This document shows, piece by piece, positions 31,690-42,763 of a stretch of DNA of 62,292 bases; position 1 is the first letter of the stretch; each line of letters starts with the position of its first letter. The notes below the pieces were generated by a model. That model saw only the letters and a list, made by a program, of their open reading frames with translations, searched no databases and was not told the DNA's origin. Where the stretch lies: assembly GCA_003427395.1 (NCBI GenBank), contig BFEA01000540.1, forward strand, positions 516,588 through 578,879. The letters are read 5' to 3'. Source of the stretch: Chara braunii (taxonomy: Eukaryota; Streptophyta; Charophyceae; Charales; Characeae). The translations under genes were made by a program, and so were the position numbers.

Positions 31690-32413
31690 CTGGAAATGAT
31701 ATCCAAAGCTACCGGGTAATGATCTTACATTGTCGCAGGCAGCACATCACACCAGATACTGCGGTCCCAAGGGGAACCTCTCACCAGAAAATAATCAAGA
31801 CGCTTCCTCGGTTGGGGCGAGTGAGGGGTAGGGGGTGGCCCAAACCAAGTAAACCCTTGATCCAGCGAGTTGAAGATTCTAAATAGGTCCGATAGATTGT
31901 GAGTTTCGCAGAAGGATGAAAGAAGTACAGTATCTGTTCTCATAGCAGTTGTGACTAATGTATCCAGGCCGGGATTGAGAACTGTGTTCCAATCTCCGGT
32001 TATGATAAAATTTTTGACATCAGGACAGACAGCCGGAAGTTCCACAAAAAAGGTAATTCGATCAGCGTAGGATACCGGGGCATATACCGTCATGATTGCA
32101 CATTCTTCGTTATCTATAGCGAACTTGAGCCAAACCCAGCGTCCCTCGTCATCCAAATAGTGATCTAGAATGTCAATTTTCAAATCCTTGTTGACGAGGA
32201 TGGCCACCCCGCCCTTAGTCCCGTCGGCTGGAGGCCAGAACTGCGGGTCATCCCACCAGTTTTGGATATAAGTGATCCTATCTTGACTTAGCTTAGTCTC
32301 TTGGATACAGACGATCTGGACATTCTTAGCATGGATCCATTCCTTAAATCTTGATTTTTAAAACTTTTTGGATGTGTTACCAAACCCATGGACATTCCAA
32401 GTCAGGAATCTGA
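31690..32413 (-). pseudogene. LINE ORF2: AP endonuclease domain
   Basis: On the minus strand I read RIRFLTWNVHGFGN, a TAA, then QIVCIQETKLSQD, GGVAILVNKDL, FIITGDWNTVLNPG, RKRLDYFLVRG and, after a second TAA, DHYPVALDI. These are the ordered motifs (WN, QET, GDWN, DYF, DH.P) of the APE-type endonuclease that nicks target DNA. Catalytic residues are present; two internal TAA codons break it. Confidence 0.85.
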
Positions 32414-32415
32414 TT

Positions 32416-33314
32416 CTACTTGGTAGAACCATTTCCTGTGCCCCTGCTGCGTGGGTATTGGATACGGCCTGATAGGACCTTCTTAACCCCTCGTCCCCTA
32501 CCACACGAAGGCAATGCTTTGTCGATCAAAGAAGGGGAGGGTGTCTTATCCGCATTGAGCTCTGTCACGAAGGATTTCGAACTGAAGGCTTCAGATGCGT
32601 CAGTCTGGTGTAGCCAGTCTGCGATGTCTTGTGCAGACAATCCTTCTGGCAAGGAAATTTCCCTCAGTGAATCTGAGTTGGCGTCTAGCAAGCGGGAGAG
32701 AGGAAGCCAGTAGATATTCAAGGATTTCAGCTTCTTTAATTTCACCGCGCTTGCCTGCAGTCTGAGACAGGCAATATGAAGGATAACCTTCGAGCCCTTG
32801 GAGTTAGTGGCAATGTGCCTGCCCCTCTTGGGAGCAGACAGAATACTGCAGGAACAACATTCCTGCAGAATCTGCCGCTTAGTATCCGAGGACCATGCAG
32901 AGACTGATGGTGGCCCTGCAGATGGGATCGCAGGGAGGGATAGGGCTTCATCCTCCCCAACTATACATAATACCATTGGCCCATGAATTGACTGGGTAAT
33001 CACCAAGGAGTCATGATTTCCTTCGGAGGGCCCCCGACCTTGTCCTGCTCTGAGAGTGTTTTCATCGGGGCCACGGTTTTTAACAGATACCTTCCTTTGC
33101 CCACAAGCTTTTTTTCCGATCGCTCTGAAATGAACGGGTTAGCCGGGGGGGGGAGGTCTTCTGTCGAGCAGAATGAAGGTTTCTTCTTTATTGATTTCCG
33201 TGCTGATTTGTGCTTCTTAGAGGGGGAACCTTCATGGATAGCCAAAGTGAGAACATTTGTCTCCCTCTGTGAAGGGCCTACCCCGTCTGCGGGGGTTGCC
33301 GACTGATTGTCCAT
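32416..33314 (-). pseudogene. LINE coding stretch between ORF1 and endonuclease
   Basis: Two open stretches (33314-33000, reading MDNQSATPADG onward, and 33006-32416, ending RSRGTGNGSTK) bridge ORF1 and ORF2. The second contains LREISLPEGLSAQDIADWLH. No named domain; probably the ORF2 N-terminal extension or a third LINE ORF, split by a shift near 33003. Confidence 0.5.
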
Positions 33315-33386
33315 CGACAGGAATTCCTCCTTGTCGGACTCCAGGAATTTTCCTGAAGAATGACGCTCTGGTCGAGCGTCCTTTAG

Positions 33387-35027
33387 TCAATATAGGCCTT
33401 CCACCCCCAAGTCAGACTCATAGTCAGACTCCTCCTGAGAGGAGGCATATGCATCATTTATATAGCGATTGGAGCTTGACCGGCGGAGGCTTGAGTTCCG
33501 ATTCCGATTAGCTATAGGGTCATCTTCCTGATCTTCTTCCTCTTTTTTCTCATTCTCGTCTGAAAGAACTTCGGAGGGGGGGGGGAGGGGGCCATTAGGA
33601 ATATAACCGTTGTGCAACACTATCTCCTTCCCCTGGGTTTGAAAAATCGGCTCCCGTTCGCCATCCTCGGCCGTGGGCTCCAAGGATCCGCGTCTCTTTC
33701 GTTTTTCTCTAACGGGAGGGGGGTGGTCTTCCTTCATGAGGTCGCTGTTCCTTTCATCCTTTTTTTCCCTAATTTCATTTTCTCTCGTAGGGATATTATT
33801 TTTTCCTGCGTCAGGAATTCCCATTTTAACGTTTAAATTTTCCCTTGCATTCCCAGGAGAGCCTTTCGCCGCAGCTTCCCGTTCTTCTAACCCGGGTTGC
33901 ACCGCGTTCTCCTTTGTCCCTTTCTCCTTCTCCTTTTCACCCAATGGCATGGGGGGGGGACTGCTTCCCTTCTTTTCACCTCCATCCTTCTCTCCGACTT
34001 CCCCCGATCCCTTCCCCGATCCCTTTCCAGAGCTTTTCTCCGTATCGTCAATTGTAGGCTTTTCCTTCCCCTCCTTATCCTTTCCCTTCACTTCCTTCTC
34101 CTTCCCTGTTCCCCCTTTTCCGCCCTCCTTACCCTCCATGCCATCTTTCTTTGTCTTCTCCTTGCCTCCTTCCTGAGTTTTCACTGCTTTCGCATATGAA
34201 ATTTTCTTCCGAGAGGGGCAATCCTCATCATTTTCCCAGTGAAAGTGCCTTCTACATAGAGGACACCAAGGCGTTTCGGCACAGACAACTTCCAACTCTA
34301 CATAACCATAGTCCCCTAGATCCACAACCAGGTATTTCCTATAGCGAAGTCTAGTCACCGACTCCAAGTCAAAGCGCACATTCAACAAATTTGGATTCAA
34401 CTTGTCCTTGAAGGCGGGGTATTCTTTAAGAAGGTTACTGCCGTATGCATCCTGGACAGCTCCAGGTAGAAGCGGCAAGACACCGATCGGGACCTGTTGA
34501 CAACGGATCCAGAATAAGCGATGCTTAGCTACTTCACGCCATTCCCAAAGTTCGCTTTCGGTCATCCATGGTTTAAACGAAACCTTATGGATGACCTTGT
34601 CGAGCTCGATTTCGGTTTGACCACAGCGGAGCATCCAGTCTGCTACCTCTTTGGAGGGAGCAACATACGTAATCAGATTCCGACCTTCGTTGTGGAACAG
34701 GCCACGCTTAGCTGGGGTGGTCAAATGAGCAGCCCACCCGTTCTCATAAATTCGCACCAGTTTTTTTTTGACATCAGTGGGGATCGACGAAGAATCGTCC
34801 CCAAAGAGTATCGTAACCGCATGTTCGCGAAGCCATTCCGCCTGGATGTTATATAACTCCTGGTTGACTGTTACTTTAAGGTAGTCATCCCCCACCTCAA
34901 CCTTGGAGGGGCCAAGCCGTGGGGGGAGAATCCCATCCAGATAACACTGGGAAATAATACCCCGAATTCGTTCCTTTTCATCAAGAGTGGTGGATAAAGA
35001 CGGCCCTGAGGCCGCCATACCGTACAT
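33387..35027 (-). CDS. LINE ORF1 protein, gag-like with zinc knuckle
   Basis: 546 residues, uninterrupted. An N-terminal globular part (about 40-250), with WLREHAVTILFGDDSSS and CQQVPIGVLPLL, resembles the DUF4283/gag-like region of plant LINEs in organisation. A zinc knuckle has Cys255, Cys258, His263 and Cys270: CX2CX4HX6C instead of the usual CX4 last spacing. Then comes a Lys/Glu/Gly-rich disordered stretch (about 280-370) and a Ser/acidic tail. The family binds element RNA to form the retrotransposition particle. I chose the first Met because upstream codons run into AT-rich sequence. It is the only long undamaged ORF in the element. Confidence 0.8.
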   Translation of the reverse strand: MYGMAASGPSLSTTLDEKERIRGIISQCYLDGILPPRLGPSKVEVGDDYLKVTVNQELYNIQAEWLREHAVTILFGDDSSSIPTDVKKKLVRIYENGWAAHLTTPAKRGLFHNEGRNLITYVAPSKEVADWMLRCGQTEIELDKVIHKVSFKPWMTESELWEWREVAKHRLFWIRCQQVPIGVLPLLPGAVQDAYGSNLLKEYPAFKDKLNPNLLNVRFDLESVTRLRYRKYLVVDLGDYGYVELEVVCAETPWCPLCRRHFHWENDEDCPSRKKISYAKAVKTQEGGKEKTKKDGMEGKEGGKGGTGKEKEVKGKDKEGKEKPTIDDTEKSSGKGSGKGSGEVGEKDGGEKKGSSPPPMPLGEKEKEKGTKENAVQPGLEEREAAAKGSPGNARENLNVKMGIPDAGKNNIPTRENEIREKKDERNSDLMKEDHPPPVREKRKRRGSLEPTAEDGEREPIFQTQGKEIVLHNGYIPNGPLPPPSEVLSDENEKKEEEDQEDDPIANRNRNSSLRRSSSNRYINDAYASSQEESDYESDLGVEGLY

Positions 35028-35059
35028 GATCCTATCGACCTATCGACCTATAGACCTAT

Positions 35060-36600
35060 AGATATTTAAGCGTCCAATAGAAGCTTCAAATAAATAGGAA
35101 ACAACAATAATAGTATAGACTTTCTCCAACCCCGGGTATCAGTGTGGATGGGGGGGAAAGTTATACCTGCATTTTGCTTCGTGAATTTTTCGTGATGATC
35201 CGCGAGGGTCGACTTCGGTCGTCGCTTCCGTCTCCTTGGTGAAGCTCCGCAATGTTTTCTACATCGTCCAACACCATCAAGAGAATCACAGTATGGAACC
35301 CAGGCAAATTGCTAACCAATTCGCGTCCACAGTTCAAACCTTCAGGCCAGGCCGCTGCCTTGACCGCCCCGTATCTCACAGTCGGTTTGCACCATCATGA
35401 TGGTGAAGGCAGGCCTTCCCTCCCCCACCCTCGGAATTACCGAAGACGAAGATGAAAGGCATGAAAACCAATTGTTGTCGAAGCGCCGGGGTACCGTTTC
35501 AATTTATTTTTTTGGCTGGCGCTTCCAGCCATTGCGGTCCTGAAACCCGAAAGCCCTAAAGGCGCGGCGCGTTAACGGGGAAGCGAATTCGGCAAACGGT
35601 GGTTGCTGTAAGATGCCGCCAAGGTTTTTGCCGTCCCCTCTTATTTGAAACACCTTTGTGACTGCCCTCTTGAAAGTGGCTTGTCCCTATGGCTCGTCGC
35701 CCTTCCTTCTCCATGTCTTGTCCGTGCTCATTTAGTCGCGAAGTTCATTTCGAGCGGCACCAGTGCATACTGTAATGGTGCAGACCAGAACAAGAACCGA
35801 CCTCTCAATACAAAGTACAAGATAGCGTAGCGGAAGTCTTAGATACCAATGATCCTAACAATCAATATTGCAATGCAGCCCTGAACATACATCATCNTCA
35901 TCGTTNCATGGTGTGAAAGGGGTCTGGCGCTTCACACAGGAAGACTGCGCCAGCCCCAACCATACACANACGAAGAAGAAGGGGGTTAGACGAAGAGGAG
36001 GGGAAGATGGGAATGTCGTCAACACCAAGTCTTTGGCACAGGCCCAAATAGTCCCTCGTCAAAATGNCTGAATCCCAAATGTCGAGTCTGGATCCAATGT
36101 GGTCAAGTCTCAAGTCAGAACTCTCTCTCTCTCTCTGTCATCGTCTGCTGATCCTGAGAAGTCAGGTGGTGAGAGGGTGAGAAGAGATGGTGAACTTAGA
36201 AGAGGAAGAAGAAGAACTCTCTCTCTCTTTGTGTCCAGTACTAACCTGTGAAGTTGGCGCCTTGATGCAAGTACCTTGAAGATGGAGCTGGAGCTATGGC
36301 GCCACAGGTAAGTACCGCTGGCCTCCGCCATCCATCTCTCTCCAACGCTACCACTACCAGCTACTAGCGCCCTGCGCTGAAGACTACTACTACAACTATG
36401 AGCGCACAACGCATAAGACTACTGCTAGCGCTAACTACTACTGCCAGCGCTCCTCCTGAGTGCTGCGGCTGAATCCTGAAGACTACTCGTGCCTACTGTC
36501 CAACTACCTACCCGTGAAGTGCATGGGAACTTCCTATGTACTACTCGGTTACCTCCTGGCTGCAGGCGAGGCAGTCCAGGAGGCTTGTGATATGCAAACC
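35060..36600. other. No gene seen
   Basis: Holds a GGCGCGGCGCGTTAACGGGG block at 35560 also found near 6330 (a MITE scrap with GGCTGGCGCTTCCAGCC), scattered undetermined bases (35897, 35906, 35969, 36067) and CT-rich sequence at 36120-36230. Confidence 0.5.
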
Positions 36601-38900
36601 TCACGCCCCCTCGCAGCTTCCCATATGGGGTCGCCGATCAAAGTTCTAGGAGGGGCGTGGCCGAGGATTTTTGGCCGTAAGGGTTGAGTCTCCCGGACGG
36701 AACGGAAGGCTCTCGTTTCTTGGCCGAGGTTTTTCTCGGAGTCGAACTATCGTCGCGAAGTCCCGCTGGGGTCGGATTACTCCGAAACGATAAAATCAGA
36801 AGGGTTTCAGTGAAAATGAATTGTCGTCGTGCATCGGGACGGGAAAAGGCATCAAGGGGAGGAGGCCATGGCGGTAGACGACAAAAACTCCGGCCGTCAT
36901 GGGTTCCGGGGATAGATGGTGGGTTCGAAGCCTTCAGGCCTCGTCATCGGCCTCACGAAGTGGCCGAACCCTCGGGTCTTTTGCTGTAGAGGTGGTTGGT
37001 TCGAGGCCTTCAAGCCTCGGCGTGGGACTCATAGAGCCCGCGCGAAATTTTCCGGAAGGGTAAAGCGGCGGGGGGACTCGCCGACATCTGAATTTGAAAT
37101 TGCGCGGGCAGCGCCCCCGCACTACGGGAAAGCTCGGGGAAACGTGTCGCTCCCTCGTAACCCAGGACCACCCGTCGCCACAAACACGAGTCCCCCTGGC
37201 GACACCAGCGACAATCAAACTGCGGTCGCCACGCGGCGTGAGTGGCCGACCAGGGCAACACCGTTAAACCCATATAAGGCAATATTAGAGTCGGGGAATC
37301 AAAGCGATCAATCAACACAAACCCGTTCCCCCTTATCTCACAAGCCCGAGGCAGGTCTTGCCAACACACTTGCTCCATCCGCCTCAGTGCGCGCCGTACG
37401 TCCGCATCGCAGTAGACGCTGTCGTCATCTGTGATGGGGAAGGTCGGTAGCGAAATGAGACGATCGGAGGTACGTGATGAACACGGGCAAGATCCCGCGT
37501 TCCCGGTCATCCGAACCAACACCGAATCCATACAACAATCGTCGCAACTCTTCTCTCTCGAAAGTGGGTGCGTAGGGGGAGGATGACGAAATCTAAGCTT
37601 CCTCCCCTTGGCGGGGGCGTCGACCGTTCGCGTGGACGTAGGCGGTTGACGTCACCGGTACGGGGACGAGAAGCTCTAAAAGGCGATGACTGTTAGTTCA
37701 AAAGGAGGGCGATCGAAAAGGGAGAGAGAGAGTTACGCCAAGCCCGCGCGAGAGCGCAGGAAAGGCCGCGGAGGGGAGGGGAACAACCGGATCAACACAC
37801 TCATACTCCTAAGCAGACGGTCCCCCAGTTCAGTTTTCCCATTCCCGCCCGGACGAGTACATACACACATACATGCATGCAATCAACAACCCTTGACAGG
37901 ACATCTAATCATCCATGGACCTTCGACGTCACTCATGCGCATAACCAATTCCCATCACTCGGGGCTTCACACACACGACATGCGTAGACAAAGCAGCAAT
38001 GGAGATAGAAGCGAGTCCTTCTTGTACACAAAAAATTCAATTAACTGCTGCCCCCAGGCGCAGCCTTCAAAACTTCCCAAGACCACCGACCACCATAGCC
38101 ACAAGGCCCTGCCGCGGCCGGCGTCCAATCCCCACCACTGCTCAGTCCCTCCGACTGCTTCGCCCCGAGACTACCGCGGGGTCCACCCCACGTCGTCACT
38201 CCGCCCGTCCTTGGGCTCGTCGAGCCTGTTCGGCGCCGCGGACTCTCGCGCATAGCTCGCGCAGCATTGCAGCCGAGATCAAAAGAGAGGGAGAGGAGAG
38301 AGTTGCGCAAATTTATAGCGCGGGAGGCGGTGGGTTAACAGCGCGAGGTGCGGGCAGCGCAGGGTGTAGATGAGCAGGACAGGAGAGAGAGGTGGGGAGT
38401 TAGAGGGTTCGATCCGCGAGATTGCATGGCTACGTGATTAGGGTGTTCGTCCAAGTGGTGCGCGATTTCCCGCTTTCCACATTGATCCGAGCATCCCAAC
38501 TACGCAGCCAATCACTTCGCGGAGGAAGACGGGGTAAGGATCAAGCTGGGCGTAGGGGAAGACGAAGAGTCCTGCATGGGGAAAACGCGCGCAGCAAGAA
38601 GGGAAGATGGCGCGAGAATGCAAAGCAAGAAACGGGGATGCGAGACGCGCGAAGAAACCGGAGCTTGGTCGCGCGCGCAAAAATTCAAAAAGTCCCAACC
38701 GCACCCGTTTCTTGGTTTTCATACCGCGGCCGCTATTCGCCCGCGGGAGTTATTAACCAAACAAAATGAAAAAGCCGTTTCAAAAAGAAAACAAAAGCAA
38801 AAAGAAAGAAAAACCCCTTTCTATCCGCGTCCGTACTTCGGGGCTTCCGTGGGATTTTTCCTCAGGGATACGGCAAGCTGCGCGGTACGGATCTGAGCTT
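36600..38900. other. GC-rich region of unknown nature
   Basis: Clearly richer in GC and CpG than its surroundings. Open stretches on both strands are short, arginine-rich and unlike any family I know. Contains GAAGCCTTCAGGCCTCGTCA (36928) and GAGGCCTTCAAGCCTCGGCG (37003), diverged copies. It could be an LTR, a promoter/first-exon region or a repeat; I cannot decide. Confidence 0.3.
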
Positions 38901-39109
38901 ATCACAGGCTGCTCTTGCCAATGCTGAAGGCAGTCAGGGGCTGCCGCTGCAGCTCCTGCTCAAGGCTGTCGTGGGGAACAGGCCAGAAATAGCCTGTTCC
39001 CAAAACTCTGGTTTTGTGCCTGAGGTTTAGGGTAGGTCGATCTTATGAGGGCCCGAAAGTGGCCCTCCGTTTCAGGCTGAAAAGCCTCAGGAGTCAGGGC
39101 TGAAAAGCC
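38901..39109. other. Short self-complementary AGGCTGAAAA/TTTTCAGCC motifs
   Basis: GGAACAGGC/GCCTGTTCC (38977-39000) and GGCTGAAAAGCC-type palindromes recur here and again at 39545-39655. No gene. Confidence 0.5.
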
Positions 39110-39275
39110 CTTTTTTTTTTTTTTTTTTTTTTAAAGAAAGGCCTTTTGTGCAAGACCTCTATCCTGGTGGTGGTAAGAGAACCACTGGAATCGAGGCCTT
39201 GCTTAGCGGGCCGCTCCATCTATTGGTGGGGAGCATCACCTGCTGGAAACCGGGTCCAGCGTCCCATAATTACAT
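39110..39275 (-). mobile_element. SINE-type 3' tail, minus orientation
   Basis: A T run (39111-39132, the inverse A tail), a spacer, then CATCTATTGGTGGGGAGCAT and CTGGAAACCGGGTCCAGCG. The same core recurs at 51702-51755 and 52396-52440. Confidence 0.6.
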
Positions 39276-39769
39276 CTTGCTGCACAGTACCATAATGAGA
39301 GTGACGTCAGAGGGCTGGAAACCGGAACCAGCATCCCATATCCATTCTACTCTTCCCTACCTAGCCTGCAGTGGGGTCAGGTATTGGGGGGGGGCCACCG
39401 GGGGGCACCAGTGGGTTCTCCCTCCATCCCCTTGCCGCTGCCATCCACCAGCTAACCTCCTGACTCCCATTGTACTTTACGGTAGCATATGTTGGAAGGA
39501 ATCAGCTAAACTCAGCCTCCTGACTCCCATTGTACTTTTCAATAAAAGCCCTGTTATAGGCTGAAAACGAAATAGGGCCTGCAGGCCCTCGTTTTCAGTT
39601 TCAGGCTGAAACGACATGGGGGCCTGTAAGCCCTATTTTCTAGGCTTTTAGGCTGAAAGTGCGGGACGGGCCCTGCAGGCCCGTGTGGCTATGCGGTATG
39701 CCACAACTGTACACAAAGCAAATGAGCTGAAGTTCGAAGTTCGAACCCAAGCGCCAGTGCTGGACAACA

Positions 39770-40073
39770 GCTGCTGTAGGATTGCTTGACTGTAGGATTG
39801 CTTGAAAAACAGCAGGCCCGTAGCAAACGTCCACAAAGAAAATGAAGTGAAGTTCGAAGTTCGAACCGGAAACAGACGAACCAATGAACGGAAGTCACCA
39901 GAAGTTGACCAGGGGAGACACTGGCTGCTGTAGGATTGATTGACTGTAGGATTGCTTGAAAAACAGCAGGCCCGTAGCAAACGTCCACAAAGAAAATGAA
40001 GTGAAGTTCGAAGTTCGAACCGGAAACAGACGAACCAATGAACGGAAGTCACCAGAAGTTGACCAGGGGAGAC
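39770..40073. repeat. 157-bp tandem duplication
   Basis: TGCTGTAGGATTG, TGACTGTAGGATTGCTTGAA and GAAGTTCGAAGTTCGAACCG occur in the same order at about 39770-39915 and 39927-40073. Confidence 0.85.
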
Positions 40074-40232
40074 GAACCAATGAACCGAAGTCACCAGAAG
40101 TTGACCAGGGGAGACGAACCAATGAACCGAAGTCACCAGAAGTTGACCAGGGGAGACGAACCAATGAACCGAAGTCACCAGAAGTTGNNNNNGNNANANG
40201 NNCCAATGAACCGAAGTCACCAGAAGTTGGAG
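40030..40232. repeat. 42-bp tandem repeat, about five units
   Basis: GACGAACCAATGAACCGAAG with following GTCACCAGAAGTTGACC occurs at 40030, 40072, 40114 and 40156, then again after undetermined bases (40188-40202). Confidence 0.9.
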
Positions 40233-40267
40233 GAGAAACAGACGTCCACCACAATCTTTTTTTGTTC

Positions 40268-40299
<32 letters not shown>

Positions 40300-40840
40300 A
40301 AAGTTGGACCCACTATCTGCACCGCCACGATAGACTAACGCTGTCCTGAACAAAAAAGGAAGAAAATTTCAGTGCACACAAATTAAGCTGGCAAAATGAA
40401 CCAAACAGTTTGTTGGTGTACCAACTGAGCCATGGCTGTTCGTAAAAAAAAACGAAAGCTTTCGAGACGTTGGAAAACGAAAGGAGAACAAAAAAAAAAA
40501 AAAACCGGACAAAGTCGCGCAGAATAGGCTTTCGAGCTTTGTACACTTATGTAAGTGAGCATGTGGTATCAGATTGGGGGTAGGGGAGTATGGGCCTCGC
40601 CGCACCACTGTACAAAAGCGAAAAAAGAATCCAAAAATAGAACGAAATGCATCTTCTGCAGAGATTGGTAAGGTGCATCAGTTGCTATTTATAGTAATGG
40701 GGGATGCATCTTGCCATTCTCTGCGGAGTACGCCTATCAGCCACCTTACAATTAAATATTTATTCTATATTAATTAATTAATTCAATTACTGAATAGATA
40801 TCCATAATATAATGAAAACATATAGATTAGTCACAGTGGA

Positions 40841-40905
40841 GTTCGAACTCCGGTCTGTATTTCAACATTTCAGGGGTGTACCAACTGAGATGGGCCAGGC
40901 TGGGG
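40841..40905 (-). mobile_element. tRNA-derived SINE head
   Basis: Minus strand: CATCTCAGTTGGTACACCCC then TACAGACCGGAGTTCGAACT; A- and B-box-like spacing as at 15377. Confidence 0.55.
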
Positions 40906-40981
40906 GAAATGCAAGTTCTGGTTTGTCAATTTTTTTAATTTTTTTTAATTTTTTTTTAATTTTTTTTTTATATATATATTT

Positions 40982-41050
40982 TTTTGGTTTGTTTGTTTGT
41001 TTGTTTGTTTGTTTGTTTGTTTGTTTTTTGTTTGTTTGTTTTTTTTGGTT
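40982..41050. repeat. (GTTT)n microsatellite
   Basis: About 14 GTTT units after a T/AT-rich lead. Confidence 0.9.
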
Positions 41051-41112
41051 TGTCAATTCTGGTTCCGATGGACTGGTGCCATGGGTCTGTACAGGACCAA
41101 AGAATCTGCCGG

Positions 41113-41225
41113 TACCGTCTTCACCCGAATACAACGCCCGGCCATCATTGCTGGGCCCACACTGGAAGTTTGGCACCAAATACACCTATACTGACCCCCG
41201 GGCGTTCCATTCTGGTGCAGACGGA
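41113..41225. mobile_element. Palindromic MITE family A, copy (41.1 kb)
   Basis: TACCGTCTTCACCCGAATAC at the left and TTCTGGTGCAGACGGA at the right. The centre CACACTGGAAGTTTGGCACC is diverged. Confidence 0.7.
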
Positions 41226-41447
41226 AGCGTCCCAAGTCTGTGTGCCACTGGTTGAAGGGCTGAATAGGATCTCGGGTTCAGCGCCGCTGCCAGCGACAAC
41301 CACTGTCCAGTCTGCCCATCCAGTCTGGAGAGGGGCGGGGTGGTCGTCCTGACTAGAGTAGGACACAAAGGTAATACTGAGAGATTGGGGCACGAGGTGT
41401 GCTGGGTAGAATCGCTGCGAGGAGGTGGATGGGGGTGTTCTTTAAAT

Positions 41448-41730
41448 AAAGGGTTAATAGCAAAAATATTGCTGTTTCTAAGTTTGGCAGCAAAAATGTC
41501 GTCCGTTCGAAGTTTCCTTTGCAAAAATAGAGGTTTCGTTGCAGCTTTCGCCTTCCCATAGTTTGCCAGCAAAAATACCGCTTTTCGCCAAGTTTCACAG
41601 CAAAGGACCTCTGGGCCCCTGGCCTCGGGGACTCAGGGACTCAGCATTCTGGCCTCAGGCACTCAGCCTTTTTTTTTTATTTTTATTCCGCGGGTGTGCC
41701 CGAGGCATCTCGGCATGCCTCGGCCACGTT

Positions 41731-41763
<33 letters not shown>

Positions 41764-41882
41764 CCCGGCCGGGGCCGGGGCATCTCGGCCGGGATGCATC
41801 TTTCTCTTTTACACATTTAGATGTGTATAAGGGACGGGGCTTGAGGCCCTCTGTTTTTTTTTTTTTTTTTTTTTTTTCTTCT

Positions 41883-41916
<34 letters not shown>

Positions 41917-42258
41917 CCGCGGGCGTGGCCGAGCCACGTTTCTTTTTTTTTTTCCCGCGGCCGTAGCCGAGGCATCTCGGCCGTGGGCACGCCCAGATAA
42001 CCATGCGGAAAAAAAAAAAAAAAAAAAAAAAAAAACGCTGAGTGCCTCAGGCCAGAACGCTGAGTCCCTGAGGCCCTGAGGCCAGAGGCCTAGGGGTCCT
42101 TTGCTGTGAAACTTGGCGAAAAGCGGTATTTTTGCTGGCAAACTATGGGAAGGCGAAAGCTGCAACGAAACCTCTATTTTTGCAAAGGAAACTTCGAACG
42201 GACGACATTTTTGCTGCCAAACTTAGAAACAGCAATATTTTTGAAGTTAACCCTTAAA
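41448..42258. mobile_element. Fold-back element with about 220-bp inverted arms
   Basis: Left arm 41448-41670 (AGGGTTAATAGCAAAAATAT, GTCGTCCGTTCGAAG, CAGCAAAGGACCTCTGG) and right arm 42036-42256 (CCAGAGG..TAGGGGTCCTTTGCTG, CTTCGAACGGACGAC) are near-perfect inverted copies. The roughly 360-bp centre holds GGCATCTCGGC/GGCCGAG motifs and T runs. No ORF. Confidence 0.85.
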
Positions 42259-42685
42259 TGGATAAAAAAGGAGGCTGCGTTATGAATACCCCACTTTAAG
42301 GGGGAAGGTGCTTGAGGTCACACTCACCTGCGTACTAGTATGAATACTAGTATGTGCTAGTATGTGCGGCCTCCCCAAAGGGGCGGGTGGCATGGTCCCA
42401 TTTTCGCAGGTGGGTGCGGCCTTCCGTGTACCCCAAACCCACGCCCACTAGTAACCCAAACCCGCATGCCGGTTTTAACCATGCTGGTTTGTAAGCGAAA
42501 ATTCATTTACCAAGTGTTTGTAAGCGAAAATTGAACAAGCGAAAAACTCTAAAGGTGAAACACAGAAAAGCAAAGAGGACAAACAGAGATAATGTGCCTC
42601 GCGCTCCGAGATGTGCAAAACGAGAGTGAATCTTCCGCTACAACATGGATGTCTCTTTCTCTTTTTTTTTTTTTTTTTTTTCAAT

Positions 42686-42763
<78 letters not shown>

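Larger units (their letters stand above)
29290..35060 (-). mobile_element. L1-type LINE retrotransposon (decayed)
   Basis: On the minus strand: ORF1 (35027-33387) with a zinc knuckle, a linker coding stretch, AP endonuclease (about 32400-31690), reverse transcriptase (31289-30129), then the conserved plant-LINE C-terminal region (LSLSGRALVLTSAAFSLLWF type, 30071-29650). The layout is that of plant L1 elements. ORF2 has several in-frame stops; ORF1 is open. No poly(A) tail was seen after the 3' minisatellites. The 5' end is near the ORF1 start, with about 30-130 bases of AT-rich leader. Confidence 0.88.

Noticed and set aside
33673-34199. Open frames on the + strand opposite LINE ORF1
   Set aside because: They are antisense shadows of the Lys/Glu-rich part of ORF1, reading as Ser/Pro/Phe-rich nonsense.
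37010-37531. Possible minus-strand gene in the GC-rich region (173 codons)
   Set aside because: High GC lengthens chance open frames; overlapping frames of similar length exist on the other strand and none shows a domain.
36600-38900. LTR retrotransposon
   Set aside because: No primer-binding site, polypurine tract, second LTR, integrase or protease motif was found in the window.
39770-40232. CRISPR array
   Set aside because: Units are contiguous 42-bp tandem repeats without unique spacers, in a eukaryotic genome.
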